Origin: Panopea generosa
Taxonomy: Eukaryota > Mollusca > Bivalvia > Adapedonta > Hiatellidae
Direction of reading: 5' to 3'
Length of the DNA stretch: 64,000 nt
Assembly (NCBI GenBank): GCA_029582155.1
Contig: CM055911.1
Location: 20,523,514 to 20,587,513 of the forward strand
This document shows, piece by piece, positions 24,374 to 37,294 of this stretch; position 1 is the first letter of the stretch, and each line of letters begins with the position of its first letter. Under the pieces are notes generated by a model. The model was not told the origin of the DNA. It made no database searches and saw nothing but the letters and a program-made list of their open reading frames with translations. A program made the translations under genes and the position numbers.

Positions 24374-24730
24374 CTGGTATGCACAACTAAAACAGACACA
24401 GATTAATTAACATGTACTTGCTATATTAATTGATATATCGTTACCAATTCAGTAAGAAGTGGGTGGTCAGGTTATTTCTAGATATAATCAGCATGCATGG
24501 ATTAAGAACAACAGACTACTGTATGTATCAGAGACTAATTAACTAACAGACCTTACCAAAGCAAATTAATGTGAATATAATATGTCTAAAAGGTTATTGT
24601 TTTTGTTTAGTTTTTTATGAAAATATATTTCTATGATAAGTTTACTGATCCTCATTAATATTCATATTTAAAACATGGCATATTAAAATTATATAAAACT
24701 TATATTCTTACTCCTGTTACTCTATATTTA

Positions 24731-24893
24731 CAGTCAAACCTGTATAAGTGGTCACCTCTATTAAGCAGCCTCTTGCCTTATGCAGCCATATTTGCTATTA
24801 CCCATTTTTATGCTTCCAGAGCAAATTAACCTGTATTAAGTACCAACCTACTTTTGCCTCTTCTCTTAACTGGCTGCTTAAGACAGGATTTAT
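24731..24893 (+). mobile_element. Small DNA-transposon-like (MITE) element in copy A
   Basis: It starts cagtcaaacctgtataagtg and ends with a complementary aactggctgcttaagacagg, giving imperfect terminal inverted repeats of about 22 bp. The interior is about 115 bp and noncoding. The counterpart in copy B is at 35850-36012. Confidence 0.45.
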
Positions 24894-25075
24894 GTTATAA
24901 TTTCGTGTTTAGATTAATATTCACATCAAACCATTTTCTTTATGTGTTTCTAGAAAAGCTTAGATTATATGGATAGAATGCTTGCTGGTCTCTGATCTGC
25001 ATTGCAGGTTTTGCCATAATTAAATTTATTTATAGTTGATATATTCTGGTTGGTACTGTAATAAAATCCATGTCT

Positions 25076-25218
25076 TTGATTGACTGACTGATTGATTAAT
25101 TGACTATTTAGCATCATTTTTATGCCATGGAGGGGTAACAAACGATTAATCTAACAACTGTTTGTGGGATCCTGAAAGGTTAGCCAGTACTCGAGCACAC
25201 CCCATCTCCGCAAGTAAC
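25076..25218 (-). mobile_element. SINE fragment (3' half), reverse orientation, copy A
   Basis: From the gattgattaattgac tail through ggatcctgaaaggttagccagt to catctccgcaagtaac, this is the distal half of the SINE family at 3541. It stops at the G-rich tract. Confidence 0.8.
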
Positions 25219-25268
25219 GGTGCGGGGGGTGTGTGGGGGTGGGGGGGGGGGGGGGGGGGGGGTGGGAG
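25219..25268. repeat. G-rich tract with a 22-G run
   Basis: Bases 25241-25262 are an unbroken run of 22 G, flanked by further G runs. The equivalent place in copy B (about 36342-36352) has only six G. Strong potential for G-quadruplex formation and for slippage; an assembly error in run length is also possible. Confidence 0.9.
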
Positions 25269-25601
25269 GCATTTATTTTGGCCCGAGAAATAAAAATTTA
25301 AATGTAGAAAATTTGTGTAAACGGCCATAAATGTGCTACCATGGTGGGAATGAGATGTTTATTCCACTTTGAAATGTTTAACCAAGACTTGAAATCTACA
25401 TATAATTTTACTTGTATGAAAGACCAACTTCCAGAGTATTAACATAAAAATGGACGGAGTGGATGGGGTGTGGGGGTGCATTTACTCGGCCCAAATGGTA
25501 CCTACAATAATGTATGTCACAATCATAATATAGAAAATGAATCATCGTTTACAAGAACTTTCTTATATTGAAATATTGTTTTCTTAGTATGAAAGACACC
25601 G

Positions 25602-25818
25602 CCCGGCAACAGTCTCCATGACGATTGATATACGACATTGTGTCTCATTGTAATTCGTCTCTCACCGCTGATTCAAGTCGGAAAGTTATCAGTAAATTGC
25701 GGAGATGGGGTGTGCTATCAGGGTCCCAGGAAACAGTGGTTAGGTTAACTGATCGTCTTTTAGCCCTCGATGGCATAAAAATGACTCTTAATATTCAACC
25801 AATCAATCAATTAATCAA
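25602..25818 (+). mobile_element. SINE fragment (headless), copy A
   Basis: It starts at gcccggcaacagtctcc, just after where the B-box should be, and runs to the caatcaatcaatt tail. It lies inverted relative to the fragment at 25076-25218, about 385 bp away. Confidence 0.8.
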
Positions 25819-26204
25819 TTGCATGAGAGAATCTAAAGTTAAACTAAATTATATTGAACATCCCAAATTTCCATTTCTGTTTGACTCAAGATAAAATAGC
25901 ATAAATAACAGCCAGTGTGTGTGTGTGGGGGTGAGGGGGGGGGGGTGGGGATCAAACTAGATAGTGTTAAAAAATTTTGATGAGAATGTCAACATTGATA
26001 TATTCTTGTCCCCACCACCCGCCCCACGGACACACTTGATCCGCCATTGTTAAATAATGGATTTTTGTTACAGTTCCAGGTATGTCTGCGCCCTAAGTTG
26101 TAGTTTATAGTATGTTTATATATGTTTTCTAAAATATATAGGGACAGGTAGTAGACAATTAGTGCTGAGGTATTCTTGTACCCTTATTTGAAACGAACAT
26201 ACCG

Positions 26205-27592
26205 CATCATTAGTACAGCAGTTACAACAGTGTCCTTAGCACAGCAGTTACAACAGTGTCCGTAGCACAGCAGTTACAACAGTGTCCTTAGCACAGCACT
26301 TATAACAGTGTCTTTAGCACAGCAGTTACAACAGTGTCCATAGCGCAGCAGTTACAACAGTGTACTTAGCACAGCAGTTACAAAAGTGCTCTTAGCACAG
26401 CAGTTATAACAGTGTCCTTAGCACAGCAGTAACAACAGTGTCCCTAGCACAGCAGTTACAACAGTGTCCCTAGCACAGCAATTATAACAGTGTCCTTAGC
26501 ACAGCAGTTACAGCAGTGTCCTTAACACAGCAGTTACAACAGTGTCCTGTGTCCTTAGCACACCGATAACAACAGTGTCCCTAGCACAACAGTAACAACA
26601 GTGCCTTTAGCACAGAAGTTACAACAGTGTCCTTAACACAGCAGTTACAACAGTGTCCCTAGCACATTATATACAACAGTGTCTTTAGCACAGCAGTTAC
26701 AACATTGTCCCTAGCACAGCAGTTACAACAGTGCCTTCAGCACAGAAGTTACAACAGTGTCCTTAACACAGCTGTTATAACAGTGTCCCTAGCACATTAC
26801 ATACAACAGTGTCCGTAGCACAGCAGTTACAACATTGTCCCTAGCACAGCAGTTACAACAGTGTCATTAGCACAGCAGTTACAACAGTGTCCTTAGTACA
26901 GCACTTACAACAGTGTCCTTAGCACATTAGTTACAACAGTGTCCTTAACACAGCAGTTACAACAGTGCTCTAAGCACAGCAATTACAACAGTGTCCCTAG
27001 CACAGCAGTTACAACAGTGTCCTTAGCACAGCAGTTACAACAGTGCCCTAACACAGCAGTTACAACAGTATCCCTAGCAAAGCAGTTACAACAGTGTTCT
27101 TAGCACAGCACTTACAAACTTGTCCCTAACACAGCACTTACAACAGTATTCTTAGCACAGCTGTAACAACAGTGCCCTTAGCACAGCAGTTACACCAGTG
27201 TCCCTAGGACAGCAGTTACAACAGTTTTCTTAGCACATCAGTTATAACAGTGCCCTTAGAACAACAGTTATAACAGTATCCTTAGCACAGTAGTTACAGC
27301 AGTGCCCTTTGCACAGCAATTACAACAGTGTCCTTAACACAGCAGTTATAACAGTGTCCCTAGCACAGCAGTTACAACAGTGTCCCTAGCACAACAGTTA
27401 CAACAGTGTCCTTAACACAGCAGTTACAACAGTGCCCTTAGCACAGCAGTTACAACAGTGTCCTCAACACAGCAGTTACAACATTGTCCCTAGCACAGCA
27501 CTTATAACAGTGCCCTTAGCACATCAATTACAACAGTGTCCCTAGCATAGCAGTTACAACAGTGCCCTTAGCACAGCAGTTACAACAGTGTC
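26205..27592. repeat. 26-bp minisatellite, copy A (about 53 units)
   Basis: The unit is tccttagcacagcagttaca followed by acagtg. Frequent variants are ccc for cct, aacaca for agcaca, and cactta or gtaaca for cagtta. The flanks (accgcatcattag before; tcatttcgggtgta after) are the same as in copy B. Confidence 0.95.
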
Positions 27593-27749
27593 ATTTCGGG
27601 TGTATATTCAGCTGCTGATAGCGGTTTCATCACTTATTTCATTTCCATCTGCGGTTGCTATTGCAAGGGAACTAGTGTTGACTTGGCCAGTAATAGTAAG
27701 TCTATTGTATCTTGATATTTCTTAAGATTTAATACAAGTTATGGAGGAT

Positions 27750-27817
27750 ACCTGTAGTCTAAGGTCCTGGATCACTTGGCCTTCAACACTGAGATCGTTG
27801 GTTCGAGTCCAGCTCAG
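27750..27817 (+). mobile_element. tRNA-like sequence, probable SINE head (copy A)
   Basis: TGTAGTCTAAGGTCCTGG resembles an A-box region and CGTTGGTTCGAGTCC is a good B-box. Arms do not pair into a cloverleaf. The same sequence occurs in copy B at 41860-41925. Confidence 0.35.
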
Positions 27818-28618
27818 TTCAGTTTATGTGAAAATAACATAAATTACTTGTGAAGAATGGTTTCACTCAGATTTTGATATGATATTTCTCTACTCATTGT
27901 ATAATATTTAACTTGATGTGTTGAAAATAGTATTAAAATAAACATTAATACCAGTATCGTAATAACATTTTCGTTGTCATGAGCGTCCAACATCCTTTCC
28001 ACCATACCATCGAAATGTTCGCACATTGAGTTATTTAATCAAGTCAATTCAAATATACCAGAAAATCTACATATTGCAACCCTAGCCTCAGGCATAGTAC
28101 CTGATACCTTAGTGCTTCTGTTAAACCTGTCCATGGCTGGAATAGTGGACCAATGTTATGTTACAGTCATATCTTTATTAGATTCGTTATGTTGTTTTGT
28201 ATTCGTTACCAATCACATGTAATTAAATATGTTTATTTATCCACCCGCAGTGTTTGTTTAGCTGTTTTATGTTTGTAGTATATAAAACATAGTGTATACA
28301 GAAATATATTTATTAGAATGCAGCTTTTGTTATTTTAAAGATATCACCAAATTATCGTGGTAGCATCACCAACAGAGAACAATGCACCTTGACTCCCAAC
28401 GCATGAGAACTAAGTTGAAAATAAAATTATTATTTTTATTTTTTTTATTTTTTTTTGGATAAAAATGTTTATTGGACTCAATTACAATCATATTTTAGAA
28501 ACATCAACCTTCTGCGGTGTAGTTACCAAGTCGGCCAAGTTATAAAAATGTAATTCATTACTTTATCCCATATCTCGCATTTAAATTGTTTATTTCTGTA
28601 CCATTGCGTAAGTTTAGT

Positions 28619-29480
28619 TTTTAGCTCTTCTGACCAAAGGCCAGAAGTGCTAATGCAATGGCACGTTGTCTGTCGTCCGTCGTCTGTCGTCTGTCGTCTG
28701 TTAGCAGCACTTTCTCTGAAACCACTAGGCCAATTAAACTGAAACTTCACATGCTTGTTTCTATTGCATAGGAGACTATACAGAAGATTTTTGTCATTAT
28801 ATTATTTTTTTATTTTTTTAAATGGAAATGATTTTGGCTATATCTTCACAGAAGCATTGTTTGGTGAAGGAGGTTCAGATTTGTAAAAACGACTGGGTTC
28901 CACTGTCTTAAGGGATCAGGAGGGGCCCAAAAAGGGTAAAATTTGGGAATTACTAAATTCGTTTTCTTAAGAACTTGTATGTTAGATTTATTCATATTTT
29001 GCATAAATTATCCCTATGTGTAGTGGTTTGATTGCAGATAAGAATTTAGGGGCTAAAATTTATAGGAGCCCTGTAAGGGACTTATAATTTTACAAAGGGA
29101 TACTATGGGAAAACAGAAAATTCTCTTTTTCTTTCATCTATTCTGAAACCAATTGGCCAATTTAACTGAAACTTCACATAGATGTTTCTATAACATAGGA
29201 GACTATACAGAAGATTTTTTATTTCGATCTGAAATTCAAGATGGCCGCCGTTATTAAAAATAGTCCAAAACTTAAAAAATCTTCTTCTCATGAACGACCA
29301 ACACATTTTCAAAATGTTTATGTAGTAATGGTGACCAACTGTAATTTTGTTAGATTTGTTCAAATGGTGTCCCTAGGGTTAAAAATGACCCTGCCCGGAT
29401 GTTTCTATTGCATAGGAGATTTTCAAAAAGTGCTATGGCCACTATGAGTCAGTAGAGCGTCCTCAGGCCCTCTGGGGCCT
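28619..29480. repeat. Dispersed repeat with gtcgtctgtcgtc core and internal repetition (copy A)
   Basis: A gtcgtccgtcgtctgtcgtc microsatellite (28670-28702) is followed by ctgaaaccactaggccaatt and then aaactgaaacttcacatg. That second block recurs within the element at about 29140-29222, and its ending a third time at about 29395-29420. I recall this layout as common in molluscan genomes, but the family name is not certain. It has no believable protein. Confidence 0.55.
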
Positions 29481-30669
29481 CTTGTTTTAATACTAACAGC
29501 TTACCCCATATATATTATAGTTGTGTTATTTGGGAAAATTGTAATATTTAACTTGTAGATGAAATTGTAGGATTTCAAAAAAAGAGTTGCTATACTTATT
29601 CTCGACCAAAGGTACGATACTCCTACGATACAAAATGATTCGCTAAGCGTAAATGTATGACGTTTCATGAACGAGTTAAATTACAAATGGCAGTACTCAT
29701 GTATAAATCATTTAATGACCAGGCTCCTGCATATCTTAAACATATTCTTTTTTGATTATTCTTGTGATTACATGTCAAATTAATGTGGTACTTTGAAAAT
29801 ATGTTAAGGGCCTCATGGAAGATTGGATTTATGTAAATGAGTTATCTCGTTAATAAAAGTCTTTATAATTAGTATTAGAATTGTTATTATTATTATCATA
29901 CCACCACCAAGTTCCTCTTGGTTCCTAGTGCATGTTAGCGGGTTTAAAACAAGGTGAACTGTTTTTAATAATAAAAAAAAAATCTGAAAAAGAAACGTTT
30001 AAAAATCACAAAAAATATAATAACCAACAATCATACTTTTATCCTAAAAACACGCAAAACAGCAGCATTTGTTGCTAAAGATATCAACATTTTTACGGGG
30101 GAAGCCCCCACCCCTCATCCCCACCAGCGGGACGAGAGAAACTCCATCAACTCTCCCTCCATGCCCCCCTCCCAACACACTTTATTTGAAACGCTCCTAC
30201 ACTTATGTCTATATAATATACAGATGATCCCCATGACTAAGGGTTCCGAGTTATGGGAAGTTGAAATGTATTTTATTTAAATAGATATTGTGAACCGTGT
30301 TGCCAACTTAGATCTACCAGTTTTTTAGCACCTATGTTTATTAGTGTATTCCTCAAAATTGTGTTGTTTGTATCAATTTAAAGGTTACACATTTTGCCCG
30401 GCTATCAGCACTTTTATCATAACTTAGAGTACTTGGGTGCTATTAGGTGACCTGTGGCTGTATGCCGATTGTAATTAAACTGTGTTATAATACACAGAGT
30501 GGTATTAATTGGAATAACATAATATAAAAATAAAAGCTATTTGAACGCTCCATTCTTAATCCTTTAAACGATTCAATACAAGGCAACATTTAGTAATCGC
30601 GTTGCGTTGTTATATTTTAGCAGCTTGTTTATTTTTAGACATGTCAAAAAAATCAACTCAAGCAGAGCA

Positions 30670-30881
30670 ACTTGTCTCACGTGATACTTTTTCCGGGAAA
30701 CAATTTGACCAATAGAAAGCCCTCGTCATTTTCCGGCTTGCTTTTCATTGGTCCAAAGTCACATGACAGTACAACCAAAGTTTGACGGGAATAAAGCAAT
30801 CCACTTCCTTCCTCATTTCATGTTGTGCAATCTTAGTGTAAGGATGTAGTTTATTCTTTGACATAGGATGGTGGCGTGAGT
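30670..30881 (+). promoter_or_regulatory. Promoter-like block (copy A)
   Basis: Within about 80 bp lie an E-box CACGTG (30678-30683), a CCAAT box (30709-30713), an inverted CCAAT (ATTGG, 30747-30751) and two TTCCGG words that fit ETS sites. A pyrimidine-rich start-site-like cttccttcctc follows near 30805. A possible donor GTGAGT (30876-30881) could end a noncoding first exon. All these are also present in copy B. No coding exon could be attached, so this remains an inference from site clustering. Confidence 0.35.
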
Positions 30882-31099
30882 TAAACTGTGTTGTATTGTC
30901 TATTTTATGGCATACTTTATTCCAATTCCAAACATTTTTATAATGATTTGTATATTTTCCTCAACTTTATGTACATGAATGGAAGTGTACACTGCTGACT
31001 CTCGTTTCGAACTTAGTATGTTGCAGCGGTCAACATTTCAACACTAGCTTCCATTTATATTCATGCACACACTTCTAAAGGCATTCGTGGTGTAATTAT

Positions 31100-31424
31100 T
31101 CAATTGGTTGTTGTTGTTGTATGTTTTTTTAGCGTTGCTTTCAACAATTTTTTTTTTAGTTATATTGCGACGGTGTCTGCTTGAGACAGTATTCTGAGCG
31201 CTGTCACATTGGAGTATCTTGCCAGCAGACACATGGTATGATACCCCACCAAGTCACATAAAGACTCCAGGCCCAGCAGTCCTAGAACTTTCCTATAAAT
31301 GATGAGCCTCAAGCGAGGAAGCTTCTAGTACAATTTTAAAAGTCTTTGGTATGTCCCGGCGGGGATCGAACCCATGATCTTCTGCATGCTAGGCGGACGC
31401 TCTACCTCTAGACCACGCTGCGGT
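31100..31424 (-). mobile_element. tRNA-derived SINE, second family, full length
   Basis: On the minus strand it begins CGCAGCGTGGTCTAGAGGTA with a clear A-box and, about 35 bp on, the B-box GGTTCGATCCCC. The body includes ggcctggagtctttatgtga and gacagcgctcagaatactgt. The element at 48191-48452 is a diverged relative. The right end of segmental copy A falls inside it. Confidence 0.75.
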
Positions 31425-32867
31425 TTTGTTCAATTAGTACCTTGCCACTTGTTCATTTTTGGAAGGCTAGCAAAGCTCTGACTTCCTTAGCTGTCGTGCA
31501 GCCCCAGCAATGTGTTATACAAACTGGGTATGGCAGGAACCGCCATATTCATCCGACCGATAAAGTAGTTCACAACCTTCATCACGCATTTACCGTAGCA
31601 GAGGACGTATTTTACATCAAAAGTTTCAAAGTTTTTTATTTATTGCGGATGTTTTTCTTTACAAAAGTTCAAAAACACGATACGGGAAGCATACAATTTG
31701 CATGTAAATGCAGAAGAATACACTTATCTCGCTGTGCTCTAAAAAAACGCGGCAATTTTCATTGATAAAAAATGTTTTACGCATTTAGTACTATACATAG
31801 TGACGTCATCTGGTGAGGGGGGGATATAATCTCTAACACCATTCGACATGTAATCATTAATGAGGTGAAATATTGACATGTTTTCGATATAATAACTCGT
31901 TGTTTGAGTAAATAGTGATTGTTAGTGAAATTTTATTCACTACGGATTGTTCTCTTTTAATTTTGATAGTAAAATAACGAAATTAGGTTCGGGGCTTCAT
32001 TTGTTAGTTATAGAAAAACGCGCCAATCTGTCATTTTATGCAAGCAGTGTATTGATGAACATGTTTAACGATAAATTAGGTCACCCGACCGTTATGTTTG
32101 TTGTGTTTCTGTGTTGTATTTTTTAGATTGATTAAATCTAGGTCACGCAACACCGTTTATAATGCTATTTATTGATTATTTGTTGATTGAAAGCTATATG
32201 AGTATCGAACATAACTCGAGTCAATATACGCGTAAAACTATAAGTAGGTCATATTTGTTTTGGTCTAGACAAAGAGTAATGGATATGTGTTGTATACTCT
32301 CGGACAATCAGGAACATTTTGTGCTGAATGCGTTTCGTTATCCATAAATCATAACTATTGAACTGGAAATATTAAAAATGACTAGAGTTGTACATCACTA
32401 TTCAATTCTTTCGATTTTGGAGAAACATCAGAATATGAAGGTTTGTTTGTGAAGCTTTCATGTTGATAACTTTTATGTGGAGATGTGGACCACCACGTTA
32501 CCAGTTTACAAAATGCCCTGAAATGGATATTTTCACCAGGGTCATCAAATATTCAGTCAATTATCACATTGTACCAAGGTGATGCATTTTTTCAAATGCA
32601 TTATTAAAACCGTTTGATAGCTACTGTTGGAAAAGTATTGATATGTACTTTGTATGTATGCAGGAGATTATTTATACAGATACACAAAAGAAATATTAAA
32701 CACACCACATTCTTTTCTAAATCCCAATGAATTGCCTTTTAACATATTAGAAATCTAACTACGTTTTCCGAACCTACTTTTTCGAATTAACACAAGCAGC
32801 GAGCCTTCCCTCAGGCCCTTCAGGCCTTTGATAATTTGATTGTGATGAAAGCTCAGAGCTTATATGA
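31425..32867. other. Spacer between the duplicated segments, first part
   Basis: AT-rich DNA; the 107-codon frame at 31442 shows no domain. No exon is recognised. Confidence 0.35.
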
Positions 32868-32997
32868 AGCGCTCTGGAGTCCGCATCCTGGGTAGAACCA
32901 GTACTGAGTGTTGTTTTATGAGAGGCATCGGGTCGAGCTGGGGTTTGAACCATCTGGAGTGAGCAGCTAACACTCTATCCATTACATTACCGCTTCG
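32868..32997 (-). mobile_element. tRNA-like SINE fragment
   Basis: On the minus strand AAGCGGTAATGTAATGGATA forms an A-box region and GGTTCAAACCCC a B-box about 45 bp later, followed by ctggttctacccaggatg. The stems do not support a true tRNA. Confidence 0.45.
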
Positions 32998-33571
32998 TAA
33001 TTCCATTGATTGTATCATAACCGTTGGAAATATTTTGATAAAAAACATATTTTTAATGATTGGAAACCTGTTTTTAAACTGGCATATGTATTAAAACCAT
33101 TAACTGAGTTAATAAGATAAAAACAGCAACACTGTCAAATAGCACAGATAAAAACTAAATCGAACTTTTGAAATCAAATGTACGTACGAATGTGTTTTAA
33201 TAATACTATTCATTAACAGGTCGCCATTTGAATACTTTTTGTATGGACATTTTTAATATGTCCCTTTTCTCATTGTCTTTATTTTGTACATGCTTAAACT
33301 GTCTAGCACTGTCTATCTGTGTTTGTTAAAGAACACTTACTGATAATTCAATTTTAACAGGTTGGTACCCAGATTGGTCATGCAGGAATGCTTCCCAGTA
33401 GTAATGTGATATTGACTGATTGGTATTGTGCAGATGGTTGTCGTATAAGATGTGCAGTACAGACCAGAAGATGAAAGTTAAGTACACTGTGCTCGTGTAA
33501 TTTGTAATATTTTTGAATTATGCTTTTCTTTGGTTATCCTGATATATTTGTTTAAATATTTATCACCATTG

Positions 33572-33742
33572 AAAGGTTAACCAGTACTCGAACCAACTTA
33601 TATCCGCAAGTAACTGATAACTTTCCCACATGAATAAGTAGTGAGATACGAATGACAATGGTATGCAATGTCTTATATCAGTCATCACAGAGACAATGGC
33701 CAGGTTGGGATTCGAACTCACGGCCCCTAGTTTGATAGGCTC
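33572..33742 (-). mobile_element. SINE fragment of the main family
   Basis: It runs from gaaaggttaaccagtactcg to the B-box complement gggattcgaactcacggccc and lacks both the caat tail and the first part of the head. Confidence 0.75.
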
Positions 33743-33819
33743 GCAAAGGATCAATAGAGGTAGTTTGTAATACTACTGATCAATATATATTAAAAATGTA
33801 TACATAATCATTATATTTG

Positions 33820-34080
33820 TTGTGAGCTTAGCTCACCGGAGCCTAAAACTCAACGTGAGCTTTGTTAATATTTTAAGCTCATCTGAGAGCATAATGCTCT
33901 CGGTGAGCTTTTGTGATCGCTCTTTGTGTGTCGTCCATCTCATTTGTCAATACATCTTAACCAATCTTAGACATTCGTTATAGAAATCATAGGGCATGAA
34001 CCGGCTTGTAAAATACTTCTAATCCCAGTACATGTTTCTATTCTACTGCAATGTGTACTGGGGCATAGGCTTGTTTAAAG
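33820..34080. repeat. Dispersed repeat rich in gagct words
   Basis: gagcttagctcaccggagcc, ctctgagag-type palindromes and ctctcggtgagcttttgtga occur close together, followed by tgtcgtcc and aaccaatcttag. This is the style of a widespread molluscan repeat, though the family is uncertain. It contains imperfect inverted repeats and no protein. Confidence 0.45.
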
Positions 34081-34097
34081 ACTGGTACCAGCCCGTT

Positions 34098-34138
34098 TCA
34101 AGGGGGTGGGGTGATTGGGGGGTGTGGGGGGGGGGTGC
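34098..34138. repeat. G-rich tract
   Basis: Runs of 5, 4, 6 and 10 G separated by one to a few bases; G-quadruplex potential. Confidence 0.75.
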
Positions 34139-35514
34139 TTTTGAATTCCTTATACAATAAGTCAAAATCAAAATTGTCAATATGAATGTTATTGCTTTAA
34201 TGTGAAGTTATGTCCCTTCGATTAATTAGAATATTAAAAATATAAATGTTTAATGCGTTGTAAGCAGGAAACAAAACATACATTTAGAGCAATGTTAATA
34301 GTTTGTAAATGATTTTTTTTAAATGAAATAGTTTTGAAAAAATATATAAAAATATCGTTTAAGTGGATGATAACCCAAATAATTTGGTTAAATAACACAA
34401 AAAATAATTTGGACAATTAAAACATGAAGCGATTCAGTAAATAAACCAGATAGGGTAAATGAAACATGATTAGTAAGGGTAAAACTAATTAGGACACTTA
34501 AAACAATAAATTCAGGGCAAATGAAACATTAAGTATTACAATATGCAATAAGGGCACTTGACACATATAATGTGGCAATTGAACTATATCCAGTGAATAG
34601 AATAAAACAGCTGATAAAATCAGGGAAATTAACACACTAAAATACGTACAGCAATAAAATGATTAAATAATCAAAACAGATATAGACTATCTGTCTACAT
34701 AAACGACCTACATATACGGATGTCTTATATGACCTATGTATATACATATATATCGACTTATATTCCCTATATATACAGATTACTTACATGAACCACATAT
34801 ACAGATTAACATTTGACCTATATTTAAAGACAACATTTTATACTTTTAAGACTACATGCTCCGATTCCAAACCTCTAATCACTTAACAAAAAATAATCGA
34901 GGACAGTTGACAGATGATTTTACATTCAAAATTCAATACTTCTGTAATGGAACTCTAAAACAATTTAAATATTGAAGAAAAAAATATATAATTTATATTT
35001 GTGAAGTATTTCAAATGTTTTGTGATAAAGAAACTGGTTTTAAGTTTTGATTATTTTGTTGTATTTATTATATTAAAAAAGGTTGTGTTTGTACATTCTG
35101 AAAACAATCTAAAAAATTTTTTTTTCAAGTTAATTTCGTATTTTTTGAAAAGAAATAATCATTTATTGAAATAAATTGTGTTATAACTTTAGGATTGTTA
35201 GTTTTAATTGATATAATATTAAATATTGAAAGAAATTCGGGTAAATAATAAAAAGGTAATTTCTGTTCACTATACAATATGATTTTTTACTGTACTCGTC
35301 AATCTTGTGGGGAAAACATATATTGGACTCGGCACCTGCGTTATCTTCGTCAAAAACAGGTTTTCACCACAACATTGAATCGTACAATACAATCCTTATA
35401 TTATATAATATTAAAATATTACGCTATTCCAATCACAATCTTTCGATTTAGATATTAGATCTACATAGAACCGAATTAAGTGTTTGTTTCATAGTCGCAT
35501 TATACACATGGTTT
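34139..35514. other. Very AT-rich spacer
   Basis: No gene seen. Bases 34680-34860 hold loosely repeated ata/tat words around acctatatatacagat. Confidence 0.4.
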
Positions 35515-35675
35515 CATTTTGAGTTCAGTCGGTAACGCGTCTGACTATATCAATCCAGGGTCATGAGTTCGAATCCACACCAGGCAGCAGTCTCCGTGAT
35601 GACTGATATACGCTATTGTGTCTCATTCGTCTCTTGCCGCTGATTCAAATTAAAGTTACTTGCGGAGATGGGATT
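35515..35675 (+). mobile_element. SINE cut off at the start of segmental copy B
   Basis: It begins with an A-box remnant (gttcagtcggtaacgcg), continues through the B-box (gagttcgaatcc) and the first half of the body. It ends at ttgcggagatgggat where sequence homologous to copy A begins. Confidence 0.8.
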
Positions 35676-35849
35676 AAAGCAAATTAATTTGAATATAATA
35701 TGTCTAAAAGGTTATTGTTTTTGTTTAGTTTTGATGACAATATATTTCTATGATAAGTTTACTTATCCTCATTAATATTCATATTTAAAACATGGCATAT
35801 TAAAATTATATAAAATTGATATTCTTACTCCTGTTACTCTATATTTACA

Positions 35850-36012
35850 GTCAAACCTGTATAAGTGGTCACCTCTATTAAGCAGTCACTTGCCTTATGC
35901 AGCCATATTTGCTATTACCCATTTTTATGCTTCCAGAGCAAAAATTAACCTGTATTAAGTACCAACCTACTTTTGCCTTTTCTCTTGACTGGCTGTTTAA
36001 GACAGGATTTAT
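35850..36012 (+). mobile_element. Small DNA-transposon-like element in copy B
   Basis: Counterpart of 24731-24893 with the same imperfect terminal inverted repeats. Confidence 0.45.
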
Positions 36013-36197
36013 GTTTTAATTTCGTGTTTAGATTAATATTCACATCAAACCATTTTCTTTATGTGTTTCTAAAAAAGCTTAGATTATATGGATAGAATGC
36101 TTGCTGGTCTCTGATCTGCATTGCAGGTTTTGCAATAATTAGATTTATTTATAGGTGATATATTCTGGTTGGCACTGTAATGAAATCCATGTCTTTG

Positions 36198-36342
36198 ATT
36201 GATAGACTGATTGATTGATTGACTATCTAGCATCATTTTTATGCCATGGAGGGGTAACAAACGATAAATCTAACCACTGTTTCGTGGGATTCTGAAAGGT
36301 TAGCCAGTACTCGAGCACACCTCATCTCCGCAAGTAACGGTG
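36198..36342 (-). mobile_element. SINE fragment (3' half), reverse orientation, copy B
   Basis: Counterpart of 25076-25218, ending at a tract of only six G. Confidence 0.8.
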
Positions 36343-36683
36343 CGGGGGGAAGCATTTATTTTGGCCCGAGAAATAAAAATTTAAATGTAGAAAATTTGTG
36401 TAAACGGCCATAAATGTGCTACCATGGTGGGAATGAGATGTTTATTCCACTTTGAAATGTTTAACCAAGACTTGAAATCTACATATAATTTTACTTGTAT
36501 GAAAGACCAACTTACAGAGTATTAACATAAAAATGGACGGAGCGGAAGGTGGATGGGGGTGCATTTACTCGGCCCAAATGGTACCTACAATAATGTATGT
36601 CACAATCATAATATAGAAAATGAATCATCGTTTACAAGAACGTTCTTATATTGAAATATTGTTTTCTTAGTATGAAAGACACT

Positions 36684-36898
36684 GCCCGGCAACAGTCTCC
36701 ATGACGATTGATATACGACATTGTGTCTCATTGTAATTCGTCTCTCACCGCTGATTCAAGTCGGAAAGTTATCAGTAACTTGCGGAGATAGGGTGTGCTA
36801 ACAGGGTTCCAGGAAACAGTGGTAAGGTTAACTGATCGTCTGTTAGCCCTCGATGGCATAAAATGACGCTTAATATTCAATCAATTAATCAATTGCAT
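36684..36898 (+). mobile_element. SINE fragment (headless), copy B
   Basis: Counterpart of 25602-25818, with one A deleted in the cataaaatgacg word. Confidence 0.8.
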
Positions 36899-37294
36899 GA
36901 CAGAATCTAAAGTTAAACTAAATTATATTGAACATCCCAAATTTCCATTTCTGTTTGACTCAAGATAAATTAGCATAAATAACAGCCAGTGTGTGTGTGG
37001 TGGGGGGCTGGGAGTGTGTGTGTGTGTGTGGGGGGGGGGCAAACTAGATAGTGTTAACATTTTTTGATGAGAATATCAACATTGATATATTCTTGTCCCC
37101 ACCACCCGCCCCACGGAAACACTTGATCCGCCATTGTTAAATAATGGATTTTTGTTACAGTCCCAGGTATGTCTGCGCCCTAAGTTGTAGTTTATAGTAT
37201 GTTTATATATGTTTTCTAAAATATATAGGGACAGGTAGTAGACAATTAGTGCTGAGGTATCCTTGTACCCTTATTTGAAACGAACATACCGCAT

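Larger units (their letters stand above)
24558..31298 (+). repeat. Segmental duplication, copy A (about 6.7 kb)
   Basis: From aaagcaaattaat onward this sequence matches 35676-45402 in the same orientation, with scattered substitutions and small indels, up to cctagaactttcct near 31298. Both copies contain in the same order a MITE-like element, inverted SINE fragments, a G-rich tract, the 26-bp minisatellite, a tRNA-like head, a gtcgtctgtcgtc repeat and a promoter-like block. The only large difference is the minisatellite length. Confidence 0.95.

Noticed and set aside
25146-25328. 60-residue proline-rich protein on the minus strand
   Set aside because: The prolines are the complement of the 22-G run; it overlaps a SINE fragment.
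27844-28026. 60-codon minus-strand frame present in both segmental copies (also 41952-42134)
   Set aside because: Its preservation is explained by the recent duplication, and several replacement changes have no sign of constraint. No domain.
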